A stretch of 64,000 nucleotides of DNA from DATLLJ01 sp965229885. GTDB lineage: Bacteria > Acidobacteriota > Vicinamibacteria > Vicinamibacterales > CAVVIG01. Shown here in pieces: positions 16,507-24,743 of the stretch (position 1 is the stretch's first letter; the number at the start of each line of letters is the position of its first letter). A program made the position numbers and the translations under genes. Below the pieces are notes generated by a model, which was not told the DNA's origin, did not search any database, and worked only from the letters and a program-made list of their open reading frames with translations. The stretch spans positions 682,001 through 746,000 of the forward strand of contig CBDDJX010000003.1 in the NCBI GenBank assembly GCA_965229885.1, in the 5' to 3' direction.

Positions 16507-17478
16507 ATGTCTTCATTCGTTCCTCAAACCTCGTTCGCCGACAATCGTTGCTGCTCGTCCGTCCTCGACATGATCGGCCGCACGCCGCTCGTGCGGCTGC
16601 GCCGGTTCGAGCGCGAGGTTCCCGCGGGCATCGAGCTGTACGGGAAGGCCGAGTGGCAGAATCCCGGCGGTTCGGTGAAAGACCGGGCAGCGGCGGCGAT
16701 GATTCTCGCGGGCGAAGCCTCGGGCCAGTTGACGCCGGGACGCACCATTCTTGATGCGACGTCGGGCAACACCGGCATCGCGTACGCGATGGTCGGCGCG
16801 GCGCGAGGATATGCGGTGAAGCTCTGCGTGCCCGCGAATGCGAGCCCGGAACGCAAGCTGATGCTCGGCGCGCTCGGCGCCGAGCTCGTGTTGACCGACC
16901 CGCTCGAGGGGGGCACCGACGGCGCCATCCGGGAGGCGCGGCGGATGTACGCCGAGGATCCCGACAAGTATTTCTATCCCGATCAATACAACAACGACGC
17001 GAACTGGCGCGCGCACTACGACACGACGGGTCCGGAGATCATCGAGCAGACCGGCGGACGGCTGACGCACTTCGTGGCCGGTCTCGGCACGAGCGGCACG
17101 TTCGTCGGCACGGGTCGCCGGCTGCGGAAATTCAATCCCGCAGTTCGACTGATTTCGTTTCAGCCTGACGGACCGTTCCACGGGCTCGAAGGGCTGAAGC
17201 ACATGGAGTCGGCGATCGTGCCGGGCATCTACGATGCGACGCTCGCCGACGAAGATTTGCGCATCAGCACGGAGCGCGCGCATGAACTCGTGCGCCGGCT
17301 CGCGCGGGAGGAAGGTCTGCTGGCTGGCATCTCGTCGGGTGCGGCGCTCGCCGCCACGCTCGACGTCGTGCGCCGGCTCGATCGGGGAGTCCCCGGAATC
17401 ATCGTCACGATTTTTCCGGACGGAGCGGAGAAATATCTGAGCGACAGCTTCTGGACGACTGGAGAAGATGACCTCTAG
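16507..17478 (+). CDS. cysM: Cysteine synthase family protein (PLP-dependent)
   Basis: 323 residues of the beta-family PLP enzymes. The PLP lysine is in NPGGSVKDR; the substrate loop is TSGNTGIAYA; the phosphate-binding loop is GLGTSGT; the C-terminal GISSGAA is also present. It makes cysteine from an activated serine and a sulfur donor. The next genes encode a JAMM protease and a sulfur-carrier/E1 fusion, the partner set of the CysO-Mec-CysM route, so the donor may be a protein thiocarboxylate; that is inference and CysK-type use of sulfide is possible. It overlaps the protease gene by 11 bases. Confidence 0.87.
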   Translation: MSSFVPQTSFADNRCCSSVLDMIGRTPLVRLRRFEREVPAGIELYGKAEWQNPGGSVKDRAAAAMILAGEASGQLTPGRTILDATSGNTGIAYAMVGAARGYAVKLCVPANASPERKLMLGALGAELVLTDPLEGGTDGAIREARRMYAEDPDKYFYPDQYNNDANWRAHYDTTGPEIIEQTGGRLTHFVAGLGTSGTFVGTGRRLRKFNPAVRLISFQPDGPFHGLEGLKHMESAIVPGIYDATLADEDLRISTERAHELVRRLAREEGLLAGISSGAALAATLDVVRRLDRGVPGIIVTIFPDGAEKYLSDSFWTTGEDDL

Positions 17479-17932
17479 TCATCGAATCGCGGTCAGCTCC
17501 GCGGTCGACGACGCCATTCGGCGCCATGGCGAGGAGACGTATCCGCACGAATGCTGCGGCGCCCTGGTGGGTCATATCGGCCGCGTGACGGCGACGGTTC
17601 CGCTGCCGAATACGACAGAAGAAGGGCCGCGGCGCCGGTTTCTCGTGCGCCCGGCCGATTACCGGCTGGCGGAAAGCCGCGCAAGCGAGTTGGACGGCGA
17701 GCTGCTGGGGTTTTATCATTCACATCCGGATCATCCGGCGCGGCCGTCCCAGTACGACCTGGAGCACGCATGGCCCACGTTTGCCTACGTCATCGTCGCG
17801 GTCGCGGCCGGGCGGGCCGGGGACATGACCGTGTGGTGGCTGAAAGACGATCGATCGAGTTTTGAAGAGGGCGAACTGCATCATGGCGACGAAAATTCTG
17901 ATTCCGACACCGCTCAGGCCGTACACCGATAA
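17468..17932 (+). CDS. M67-family JAMM metallopeptidase (Mec-like)
   Basis: 154 residues. The JAMM zinc site is complete: an upstream glutamate in YPHECCGALVG and the H-x-H-x(10)-D core in HSHPDHPARPSQYD. Mec-type enzymes cleave cysteine or other extensions from the C-terminal diglycine of sulfur-carrier proteins. It overlaps cysM upstream and the MoaD/E1 fusion downstream (start at 17883), so all three are probably co-translated. Here it may also process the internal Gly-Gly of the fusion protein. Confidence 0.87.
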   Translation: MTSSHRIAVSSAVDDAIRRHGEETYPHECCGALVGHIGRVTATVPLPNTTEEGPRRRFLVRPADYRLAESRASELDGELLGFYHSHPDHPARPSQYDLEHAWPTFAYVIVAVAAGRAGDMTVWWLKDDRSSFEEGELHHGDENSDSDTAQAVHR

Positions 17933-19358
17933 GAAGGACGCGATCGACGCCGACGGCTCCACGGTTGGCGAACTGCTCGCCGATCTGACGCACAAGTACG
18001 CCGGCCTGAAGGCGCACCTGTACAACGATCAGGGAAAGCTGCGGAGCTTCGTCAACATCTACGTCAACGACGAAGACATCCGCTACCTGCAGAAAGAGCA
18101 GACGCCGGTGTCCTCGGCCGACACGGTCAGCATCATCCCGTCGGTGGCGGGCGGCGCGGTTGCGGAAAAGACTCCCGCCCCCGTTTCTGTGCGCGAACTT
18201 CCGCAGCTGACCAACGACGAGGTGAAGCGGTACAGCCGGCATCTGATCATGCCGGAGGTCGGCGTGGACGGGCAGCGCCGGTTGAAGGCGGGCAGCGTGC
18301 TCTGCGTCGGCGCGGGAGGCCTCGGGTCGCCTGCCGCGTTGTACCTGGCCGCCGCCGGTGTCGGCACGATTGGCATCGTGGACTTCGACACGGTCGACTA
18401 CAGCAACCTGCAGCGCCAGATTATTCACGGCACGCCCGACGTCGGCCGTTCGAAGCTCGCGTCGGCGAAGGACCGGCTCAACGCGATCAATCCCCACGTC
18501 GATGTCCGGACGTACGAGGTGGCGGTCTCTTCGGAGAATGCGCTGGAGCTGTTCGAGCCCTACGACGTCATTCTGGATGGAACGGATAATTTTCCGACCC
18601 GCTATCTCACGAACGACGCGTGCGTGCTGCTGGGCAAGCCGAACGCGTACGGCAGCATCTTCAGGTTCGAGGGGCAGGCCTCGGTGTTCGCGACGAAAGG
18701 GGGACCGTGCTATCGCTGCCTGTATCCGGAACCGCCGCCGCCGGGCCTCGTGCCGAGCTGCGCGGAAGGAGGCGTGCTCGGCGTCCTGCCCGGCGTCATC
18801 GGCGTCATTCAGGCGACCGAGGCGATCAAGCTGATTACCGGGATCGGCGAGCCGCTGGTCGGCCGTTTCCTCATTTACGACGCCCTGCGGATGAAGTTCC
18901 GGGAGCTGAAGCTGAGAAAGGATCCCGACTGCCCGGTGTGCGGCACGCACCCGACGGTCACCGCACTCATCGACTACGAACAGTTCTGCGGCATTCATCC
19001 CGCCGCGCCGGAGCTGCCTGGAGGACACGCCGTGAATGCCGCGACCGAAACGACTTCAGTCGAGCTTAAGCGGCGGCTCGACCGCGGGGACAAGGTCAAG
19101 ATCCTCGATGTCCGCGAGCCGAACGAATACCAAATCAACCGGATCGCGGGGGCGACGCTGATGCCGCTCGGCGAAGTACCTCGGCGGTACGCCGAGCTCG
19201 ACCCTGACGAGGAGATGGTGGTGCTGTGCAAGTTGGGCGCCCGAAGCGCCAAGGCGGCCGAGTTCCTGCGGTCGGTCGGGTTCAAGAAGGTGCTGAATCT
19301 GAAGGGCGGGATTCTGGACTGGATCGATACAGTTGACCCGACGCAGCCAAAATACTAA
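17883..19358 (+). CDS. MoaD/ThiS-like carrier - MoeB/ThiF E1 - rhodanese triple fusion
   Basis: 491 residues. Residues 1-91 are a beta-grasp sulfur-carrier domain ending in PSVAGG (Gly90-Gly91). Residues ~105-365 are an E1-like adenylyltransferase with the nucleotide loop GAGGLGS (143-149), DFDTVDYSNLQRQ, and zinc cysteines in CYRC and CPVC. The C-terminal ~100 residues are a rhodanese with the active cysteine in CKLGARS. Free carriers need a terminal Gly-Gly, but here it continues into a linker (AVAEKTPAP), so processing by the adjacent JAMM protease is plausible. The ATG at 17883 is chosen for its match to the carrier N-terminus. Confidence 0.9.
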   Translation: MATKILIPTPLRPYTDKKDAIDADGSTVGELLADLTHKYAGLKAHLYNDQGKLRSFVNIYVNDEDIRYLQKEQTPVSSADTVSIIPSVAGGAVAEKTPAPVSVRELPQLTNDEVKRYSRHLIMPEVGVDGQRRLKAGSVLCVGAGGLGSPAALYLAAAGVGTIGIVDFDTVDYSNLQRQIIHGTPDVGRSKLASAKDRLNAINPHVDVRTYEVAVSSENALELFEPYDVILDGTDNFPTRYLTNDACVLLGKPNAYGSIFRFEGQASVFATKGGPCYRCLYPEPPPPGLVPSCAEGGVLGVLPGVIGVIQATEAIKLITGIGEPLVGRFLIYDALRMKFRELKLRKDPDCPVCGTHPTVTALIDYEQFCGIHPAAPELPGGHAVNAATETTSVELKRRLDRGDKVKILDVREPNEYQINRIAGATLMPLGEVPRRYAELDPDEEMVVLCKLGARSAKAAEFLRSVGFKKVLNLKGGILDWIDTVDPTQPKY

Positions 19359-19376
19359 AATGCGACTCATAAGGTC
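19333..19376 (+). promoter_or_regulatory. iscR promoter with Rrf2-type operator
   Basis: TTGACC (19333-19338), a 17-base spacer and TAAAAT (19356-19361) form a strong sigma-70 promoter inside the end of the upstream fusion gene. GACTCATAAGGTC (19364-19376) follows the -10 box by two bases and covers the start point. It shares GACT-N5-GGTCGTA with the cysteine synthase promoter site. IscR autorepression is the likely logic. Confidence 0.7.
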
Positions 19377-19380
19377 GTAG

Positions 19381-19839
19381 ATGCTAAGACTCTCAAAAAA
19401 GGTGGATTACGCGCTGATGGCCATGAAGCATCTGGCGGTGCGCGGCGACCGGGGGGCCCATGGGGCATCGTCCGCCCGCGAGATCGCGGAGCAGTACGAC
19501 ATCCCGATCGAGCTGATGGCGAAGGTGCTGCAGCGTCTGGTTCGTCGCGGGCTGCTCCGGTCGCACCAGGGCACGCGCGGCGGCTATCAACTGGCGCTGG
19601 TGGCGACCGAGATTTCGGTGGCCGACGTCATGCAGGCCATCGAGGGGCCGGTCACGGTGACGGCCTGTTCGACCGATGAAGGGCAGTGCGATCAGTTTTC
19701 GAAGTGTAACGTGCGCGATCCGCTGTTCAGGGTGCGCGATCGGATTCTGACGGCGCTCGGTGAATGTACGATCGCCGAGCTGGCGTCCGATCCAGTGCCG
19801 GGTCCGGGGCGCGCGGCCGTGCTGTACACACATATCTGA
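19381..19839 (+). CDS. iscR: Rrf2-family iron-sulfur transcriptional regulator
   Basis: 152 residues. The winged helix (about 2-70) opens MLRLSKKVDYALMAM and ends with the Rrf2 signature HQGTRGGYQLA. Three cysteines at 96, 103 and 109 match the [2Fe-2S]-binding cluster of IscR, though the first spacing is one residue longer than in E. coli. Located directly before iscS and preceded by a promoter with a matching operator, it probably senses cluster status and represses the isc operon and the cysteine synthase promoter. Confidence 0.92.
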   Translation: MLRLSKKVDYALMAMKHLAVRGDRGAHGASSAREIAEQYDIPIELMAKVLQRLVRRGLLRSHQGTRGGYQLALVATEISVADVMQAIEGPVTVTACSTDEGQCDQFSKCNVRDPLFRVRDRILTALGECTIAELASDPVPGPGRAAVLYTHI

Positions 19840-19882
19840 AGGGGCGTAGGAGCGGGTTTCGGGACCCGCCGGGAAAAGGAAT

Positions 19883-21103
19883 ATGGCAGTCAAACTTCCG
19901 ATCTACATGGACTATCACGCGACCACGTCGGTCGATCCGCGCGTCGTCGAGGCGATGCTTCCGTATTTCACGGCGCACTTCGGCAACGCCGCGAGCCGTA
20001 ACCATCCCTTCGGCTGGGAAGCCGAAGCGGCGGTGGAGAAGGCGCGCAAACAGGTGGCGGATCTGATCGGCGCGAACGCGAAGGAAATCGTCTTCACCAG
20101 CGGGGCGACCGAATCCGACAACCTCGCCATCAAGGGCGTCGCCGAGATGTATCGCGAGAAGGGCAATCACATCATCACGTGCGTCACCGAGCACAAGGCG
20201 GTCATCGACACGTGCAAGCGGCTCGAGAAGGACGGCTATCGCGTCACCTATCTGCCGGTGCAGAAGGACGGCCGCATCAATCTCGACGAGCTGAAGGCCG
20301 CCATCACCGGCAAGACAATCCTCATCACGATCATGACCGCCAATAACGAGATCGGCGTCATCCAGCCAATTGCGGAGCTTGGCGCGATTGCGAAGGAAAA
20401 GGGCATCCTGTTCCACACCGACGCGGTGCAGGCGGCCGGCAAGGTACCGTTCAACGTCAACGAACTGAAGGTCGACCTCGCGTCGCTGAGCGCCCACAAG
20501 ATGTACGGGCCGAAGGGCGTCGGCGCCCTGTACGTCCGCCGGCGGAATCCGCGCGTGCTGCTCGCACCCATGATCGACGGCGGCGGCCACGAGCGCGGGA
20601 TGCGGTCGGGCACCTTGAATGTCCCGGGCATTGCGGGCTTCGGCAAGGCCGCCGAACTGTGCCAGCAGGAGATGGCAACTGAATCCGCGCGGCTGCGCGG
20701 GCTGCGCGACTACCTCGACGACAAGCTCCACAAGAGCCTCGACGAGATTTACGTCAACGGGTCGGTCGAACATCGGCTGCCGCACAACCTGAACATCAGC
20801 TTCGCGTACGTCGAAGGCGAGTCACTGCTGATGGGGATCAACGACGTCGCGGTCTCATCGGGCTCGGCCTGCACCTCCGCCAGCCTCGAGCCGTCATATG
20901 TCCTGAAGGCGCTCGGCGCGGGCGACGACCTGGCGCACTCCTCGATCCGCTTCGGCCTCGGCCGGTGGACGACGAAGGAAGAGGTCGATTACGTGGCGAA
21001 CAAGCTGGCCCACGTCGTGACGCGGTTGCGCGAGATGTCGCCGCTCTACGAACTGGCAAAGGAAGGCGTCGATCTGTCGACGATGCAGTGGCAGACGGAC
21101 TGA
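19883..21103 (+). CDS. iscS: Cysteine desulfurase
   Basis: 406 residues of the class V aminotransferase fold. The PLP lysine is in SLSAHKMYGPKG; the mobile catalytic cysteine is in SSGSACTSASLEPSYVL; HTDAVQAAGK holds the PLP-binding aspartate and histidine. IscS removes sulfur from cysteine as a persulfide and passes it to IscU and other acceptors. Length and motifs match group I IscS/NifS enzymes. It follows iscR by 43 bases. Confidence 0.96.
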   Translation: MAVKLPIYMDYHATTSVDPRVVEAMLPYFTAHFGNAASRNHPFGWEAEAAVEKARKQVADLIGANAKEIVFTSGATESDNLAIKGVAEMYREKGNHIITCVTEHKAVIDTCKRLEKDGYRVTYLPVQKDGRINLDELKAAITGKTILITIMTANNEIGVIQPIAELGAIAKEKGILFHTDAVQAAGKVPFNVNELKVDLASLSAHKMYGPKGVGALYVRRRNPRVLLAPMIDGGGHERGMRSGTLNVPGIAGFGKAAELCQQEMATESARLRGLRDYLDDKLHKSLDEIYVNGSVEHRLPHNLNISFAYVEGESLLMGINDVAVSSGSACTSASLEPSYVLKALGAGDDLAHSSIRFGLGRWTTKEEVDYVANKLAHVVTRLREMSPLYELAKEGVDLSTMQWQTD

Positions 21104-21118
21104 TAGGGAGATGGCAGA

Positions 21119-21171
21119 CTTTAGATTGCAGATTGTGCAGATTGTGCAGATTGCAGATTTCAGATTCAGGG
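21119..21171 (+). repeat. Tandem GCAGATT-type word array between iscS and iscU
   Basis: The gap holds about five imperfect copies of a 7-12 base word (TTGCAGATT, GTGCAGATT, TTTCAGATT). It is non-coding on both strands. A related array in opposite orientation lies between the SRP RNA and dnaX (39770-39806). Confidence 0.65.
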
Positions 21172-21233
21172 ACGTAGTGTCCGGCTTCCCTGGCCTGAGT
21201 AAACGCGAAGGCAGCCGGACTTGAGGAGCAGAC

Positions 21234-21656
21234 ATGGCTTATTCGAACAAAGTGATTGAACACTACGAGCACCCGCGCAACGTCGGATCGCTCTCGAAGG
21301 AAGATCCGAACGTCGGCACGGGCCTGGTCGGCGCTCCCGAGTGCGGCGACGTCGTGAAGCTACAGGTCAAGGTGAACCCGGCCACCGGGATCATCGACGA
21401 CGCGAAGTTCAAGACGTTCGGGTGCGGCTCGGCGATTGCGAGCTCGAGCCTCGCGACCGAGTGGCTCAAGGGGAAGACGGTCGACGAGGCGCTCGCGATC
21501 AAGAACACCGACATCGTGAACGAGCTCAGCCTGCCGCCGGTCAAGATTCACTGTTCGGTCCTCGCCGAGGACGCGATCAAGGCGGCGATCTCCGACTACA
21601 AGAAGAAGAGCGTGAAAACCGCCGCGGCCGAGACACACGCGCGGCCGACCGCATGA
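21234..21656 (+). CDS. iscU: Iron-sulfur cluster assembly scaffold
   Basis: 140 residues. The three cluster-ligand cysteines are C37 (APECGD), C64 (FGCGSA) and C107 (KIHCSVLA), with the conserved Asp at 39. LPPVK at 100-104 is the known HscA-recognition motif, consistent with hscA in the same operon. IscU assembles [2Fe-2S] clusters with sulfur from IscS. The C-terminus carries a short lysine-rich then alanine-rich tail. Confidence 0.97.
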   Translation: MAYSNKVIEHYEHPRNVGSLSKEDPNVGTGLVGAPECGDVVKLQVKVNPATGIIDDAKFKTFGCGSAIASSSLATEWLKGKTVDEALAIKNTDIVNELSLPPVKIHCSVLAEDAIKAAISDYKKKSVKTAAAETHARPTA

Positions 21657-21663
21657 TAGGAAT

Positions 21664-21685
21664 TTGAGGATGTGATCCTCAAATG
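21664..21685 (+). repeat. TGAGGATGTG / ATCCTCAAATG hairpin repeat, copy 2
   Basis: TTGAGGAT-GTG-ATCCTCAA is a perfect 8-base inverted repeat; the following ATG (21683) is the iscA start. Copy 1 is at 5949-5973. A hairpin here would hide the ribosome-binding region of iscA. Confidence 0.6.
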
Positions 21686-22015
21686 TACATGATTGAGATC
21701 AGCGAGAACGCCGCCCGGAAGATCCGCACGTTGATGGCCAAGCAGGGCATCGCCGAGGGCGGACTGCGCGTCGGCGTCAAGGGCGGCGGCTGCTCGGGCC
21801 TGAGTTACACCTTTGCGTGGGAACGGCAGGCGCGGACAGGCGACGAGGTGTTCGAAGGGCCGGACGGCGCGAAGATCTTCGTCGACAAGAAGAGCCTCCT
21901 GTATTTGAAGGGGACGGTGCTCGAGTACGACACGAGCCTGCTCGGCAAAGGGTTCGTCTTCAACAACCCGAACGCGAAGACGACGTGCGGATGCGGCAGC
22001 TCCTTCGGAGCATAA
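21683..22015 (+). CDS. iscA: A-type iron-sulfur carrier
   Basis: 110 residues with the A-type carrier signature: a first cysteine in VKGGGCSGLSY and the C-terminal pair in TTCGCGSSFG. It accepts clusters from IscU or delivers iron and clusters to target proteins. ATG at 21689 would remove two residues and is equally possible. Its start lies in a hairpin repeat. Confidence 0.95.
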   Translation: MYMIEISENAARKIRTLMAKQGIAEGGLRVGVKGGGCSGLSYTFAWERQARTGDEVFEGPDGAKIFVDKKSLLYLKGTVLEYDTSLLGKGFVFNNPNAKTTCGCGSSFGA

Positions 22016-22017
22016 AT

Positions 22018-22058
22018 AGGCCGAAGGCTCAGGGCTCACGGCTCAGGCGCTAGGCCCT
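22018..22058 (+). repeat. GGCTCA-type word array between iscA and hscB
   Basis: The gap reads as repeated GGCTCAGG/GGCTCACGG words flanked by TAGGCC and its complement. A similar GGGCTTA/GAGCC array occurs near 15745-15803. Non-coding. Confidence 0.5.
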
Positions 22059-22069
22059 GTTATTAGCTT

Positions 22070-22774
22070 ATGTCCTCCCGAACCACTGGTCGAATACTTC
22101 AGGCCTGCCGGAATTGCGGCGGCGGTGCGCCGATGGACGTGCACTTCTGCCCGCAGTGCAGCCAGATTCTCACCATCGGCCGGCACGGCGACTATTTCGC
22201 GTTCCTCGGCGTGCCTCGCAAGCTCAATCTTGACGCATCCGATCTCGATCAGCACTTTCGCGCGTTGAGCCGTCAGTTTCATCCCGATTACTTCTACAAC
22301 GCGACGCCTGCCGAGCGGCGTGCGAGCCTCGAGCGATCCTCGTATCTGAACGATGCGTATCGAACGCTCCGCAATCCGATTGCGCGCGTCGAGTATCTGC
22401 TGGGGCTCGAAGGCGCTTCGGCGAGGGGAGACAACACTGACAGCGGCGGGAAGGTTCCCGCCAAGCTGCTTGAGGAAGTCTTTGCGCTGAACGAGGAGCT
22501 CGACGAGGTACGTGGCCTGCGCGTCGGCGGGGCGGCGCCCGAGGTCTGCCGGGCCAGGCTCGACCGCGCGCGGGCGCCGATCGAGGCCAAGCAGGCGGCG
22601 CACGAGGCCGAACTGACGGAGCTCTCCGCGCGCTGGGACGCACTTGGGGCGGAGGGCAGCCGCGCCGGGGACCCCGAACCGAGCGCGATTCTGAACGCCC
22701 TGCGCGACTGCGTGCTCGAGCGGAACTACGTCAACAACCTGCTCGAGGACATCGAGCGGGAACTGAACGCATGA
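22070..22774 (+). CDS. hscB: Fe-S co-chaperone HscB with N-terminal tetracysteine domain
   Basis: 234 residues. The J domain spans about 40-115 with the HPD motif at residues 71-73; the C-terminal helical domain binds IscU. Residues 13-30 carry two CxxC pairs (C13/C16 and C27/C30), a zinc-binding-like extension seen in the mitochondrial homologue HSC20 but absent from E. coli HscB. HscB delivers IscU to HscA and stimulates its ATPase. Confidence 0.92.
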   Translation: MSSRTTGRILQACRNCGGGAPMDVHFCPQCSQILTIGRHGDYFAFLGVPRKLNLDASDLDQHFRALSRQFHPDYFYNATPAERRASLERSSYLNDAYRTLRNPIARVEYLLGLEGASARGDNTDSGGKVPAKLLEEVFALNEELDEVRGLRVGGAAPEVCRARLDRARAPIEAKQAAHEAELTELSARWDALGAEGSRAGDPEPSAILNALRDCVLERNYVNNLLEDIERELNA

Positions 22775-22889
22775 AGCAAACGCGACCACGGAGGACACGG
22801 GCACGAACAGAGGACACGGGAATTCCGAAACAGGATTATCCGTGCCCTCCGTCGCCCCTCCATGCCCTCTGTGGTAGAGCTTTTTGAGT
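22775..22889. repeat. GAGGACACGGG-type inverted word array between hscB and hscA
   Basis: The 115-base gap has GAGGACACGGG twice (near 22792 and 22812) and complementary words further on (CCGTGCCCTCCGT, ATGCCCTCTGTGG), so it can fold back on itself. It is non-coding. Such CACGGAG/CACAGAG intergenic repeats are seen in many bacterial genomes. Confidence 0.55.
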
Positions 22890-24743
22890 ATGGGCAAAGT
22901 CGTCGGCATCGACCTCGGCACCACGAACAGCCTCGTCGCCTACGTGAAAGACGGCGTGCCCGTAGTGATCCGCGATCGCGGCGGCGACGCGCTGCTGCCG
23001 TCGGTCGTGTCGGTCGCCGAGGATCACACGGTATACGTCGGGCGTGAGGCCGAGCGTCGTCTCTTGACCGATCCCGGCCGCACGATCTACTCCGTCAAGC
23101 GCTTCATGGGAAAGGGCGTCGGCGACGTCACTGATGAAGCGCGGCTGTTCCCGTTTCGTCTCGCCGGCGAGCCTGGCGGGATTGTCAAGATCGGGCTCGG
23201 CGCGCGCGAGTTCACGGCGCCTGAGATCTCGGCGTTCATCCTGCGCGAGCTGAAGCATCGGGCCGAGGCCTTCTTTGCCGAGCAGGGCGAGGTGGATGCC
23301 GACGTCGATCGCGCCGTCATCACGGTGCCCGCCTATTTCAATGACGCCCAGCGGACGGCCACCCGCGACGCCGGACGAATCGCGGGGCTCGACGTCCTCC
23401 GCATCATCAACGAGCCGACGGCCGCGTCGCTCGCCTATGGCCTCGACAAGCGCCACGCCGGGCTCATCAGCGTGTATGACTTTGGCGGCGGCACGTTCGA
23501 CATCTCCATTCTGCGCGTCGAAGACGGCGTCTTCCAGGTCCTGTCGACCGCCGGCGACACGCACCTCGGCGGCGATGATATCGACCTGCTCCTCATGCAA
23601 CAGGTTCTGGCAGAGACCGCGCCTCGAGATGCGGCGTCCGGATCCAGTCGGACCGGCGGTGACATTCAGGCCATCCGCCAGGCGGTCATTCAGGCGAAGC
23701 TCGATCTGTCGGACAGCGAGGAAACGGAGATTCGCGTCGGCGCCTACCGCAGACGGATCACGCGCGAGGAGTTCGACGCGCTCGTCCGTCCGATTGTCGA
23801 CCGAACGCTCGAGCCGTGCCGCCAGGCGCTCGCCGACGCGGCGCTCAACGCGTCGCAGATCGACGAGGTGGTGCTCGTCGGCGGCTCGACCCGCATCCCC
23901 CTCGTCCGCCGGCTGGTCGGCGAGCTGTTCGGCCGGACGCCGCACAGCGAGTTGAACCCCGACGAGGTCGTCGCGCTCGGGGCGGCCGTGCAGGCTGATA
24001 TTCTGATGACCGGCAACCGCGAAATGCTGCTGCTCGATGTGACGCCGCTGTCGCTCGGCATCGAGACGATGGGCGGCGTGATGTCCAGGATCATCCTGCG
24101 CAACTCCACCATCCCGGCAACCGGCAGCGAGATGTTCACCTCGTTCGTCGACAGCCAGACGGCCGTCGACGTTCACGTGCTGCAGGGCGAGCGCGAGCTC
24201 GTGGCGGACAACCGGTCGCTCGCGCGCTTCAAGCTGCGGGGCATTCCCGCGATGCCGGCCGGCATGCCGCGCGTCCAGGTACAGTTTCAGATCGACGCGG
24301 ACGGGATTCTGAGCGTCACCGCACGCGAGCTGCGCACCGACGTGGAGCAGACGATCGAGGTCAAGCCGTCGTATGGGCTGACCGACGACGAGGTCGAGCG
24401 CATGCTGCTCGACTCCTTCGAGAACGCCGAGGCCGACTTCGACGCGCGCCTGCTCATCGAGGCGCGCAACGAGGCCGAGACGGTCGTTCGCGCCACAGAG
24501 AAGTCGCTCCGCTCGCCGGAGTTCCCCGACATCGCGAGAACCGAGCTCGTGGCCGGCGAGCGCGGACGCATCGACGCCGCGCTGGCCGATCTGAAGATGG
24601 TGCTGAACGGCCAGGACCGGGAAGCGATCAAGCACAAGACCCACACGTTGAACGAGGCGACCCAGCACCTGGCCGAAGTCATGATGAATCGATCTGTGCA
24701 CGCCGCGCTGACGGGAAAGAGCATCGAAAATCTCAATGCCTAA
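22890..24743 (+). CDS. hscA: Hsp70-family chaperone for Fe-S assembly
   Basis: 617 residues from the ATG at 22890; a TTG two codons upstream is also in frame. Hsp70 signatures: GIDLGTTNSLVA, VYDFGGGTFDIS and VLVGGSTRIPLVRR in the nucleotide-binding domain, then a substrate-binding domain from about residue 385 (LLLDVTPLSLGIET). HscA uses ATP and HscB to free clusters from IscU by binding its LPPVK loop. It overlaps fdx by eight bases. A 741-codon antisense reading is a shadow. Confidence 0.94.
   Translation: MGKVVGIDLGTTNSLVAYVKDGVPVVIRDRGGDALLPSVVSVAEDHTVYVGREAERRLLTDPGRTIYSVKRFMGKGVGDVTDEARLFPFRLAGEPGGIVKIGLGAREFTAPEISAFILRELKHRAEAFFAEQGEVDADVDRAVITVPAYFNDAQRTATRDAGRIAGLDVLRIINEPTAASLAYGLDKRHAGLISVYDFGGGTFDISILRVEDGVFQVLSTAGDTHLGGDDIDLLLMQQVLAETAPRDAASGSSRTGGDIQAIRQAVIQAKLDLSDSEETEIRVGAYRRRITREEFDALVRPIVDRTLEPCRQALADAALNASQIDEVVLVGGSTRIPLVRRLVGELFGRTPHSELNPDEVVALGAAVQADILMTGNREMLLLDVTPLSLGIETMGGVMSRIILRNSTIPATGSEMFTSFVDSQTAVDVHVLQGERELVADNRSLARFKLRGIPAMPAGMPRVQVQFQIDADGILSVTARELRTDVEQTIEVKPSYGLTDDEVERMLLDSFENAEADFDARLLIEARNEAETVVRATEKSLRSPEFPDIARTELVAGERGRIDAALADLKMVLNGQDREAIKHKTHTLNEATQHLAEVMMNRSVHAALTGKSIENLNA

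Noticed and set aside
17790..19028. 412-codon minus-strand frame over the MoaD/E1 fusion
   Set aside because: Mirror of the sense gene; arginine/histidine-rich with no motifs.
21119..21171. Possible CRISPR array
   Set aside because: Units are 7-12 bases with no spacers of uniform length and no cas genes.
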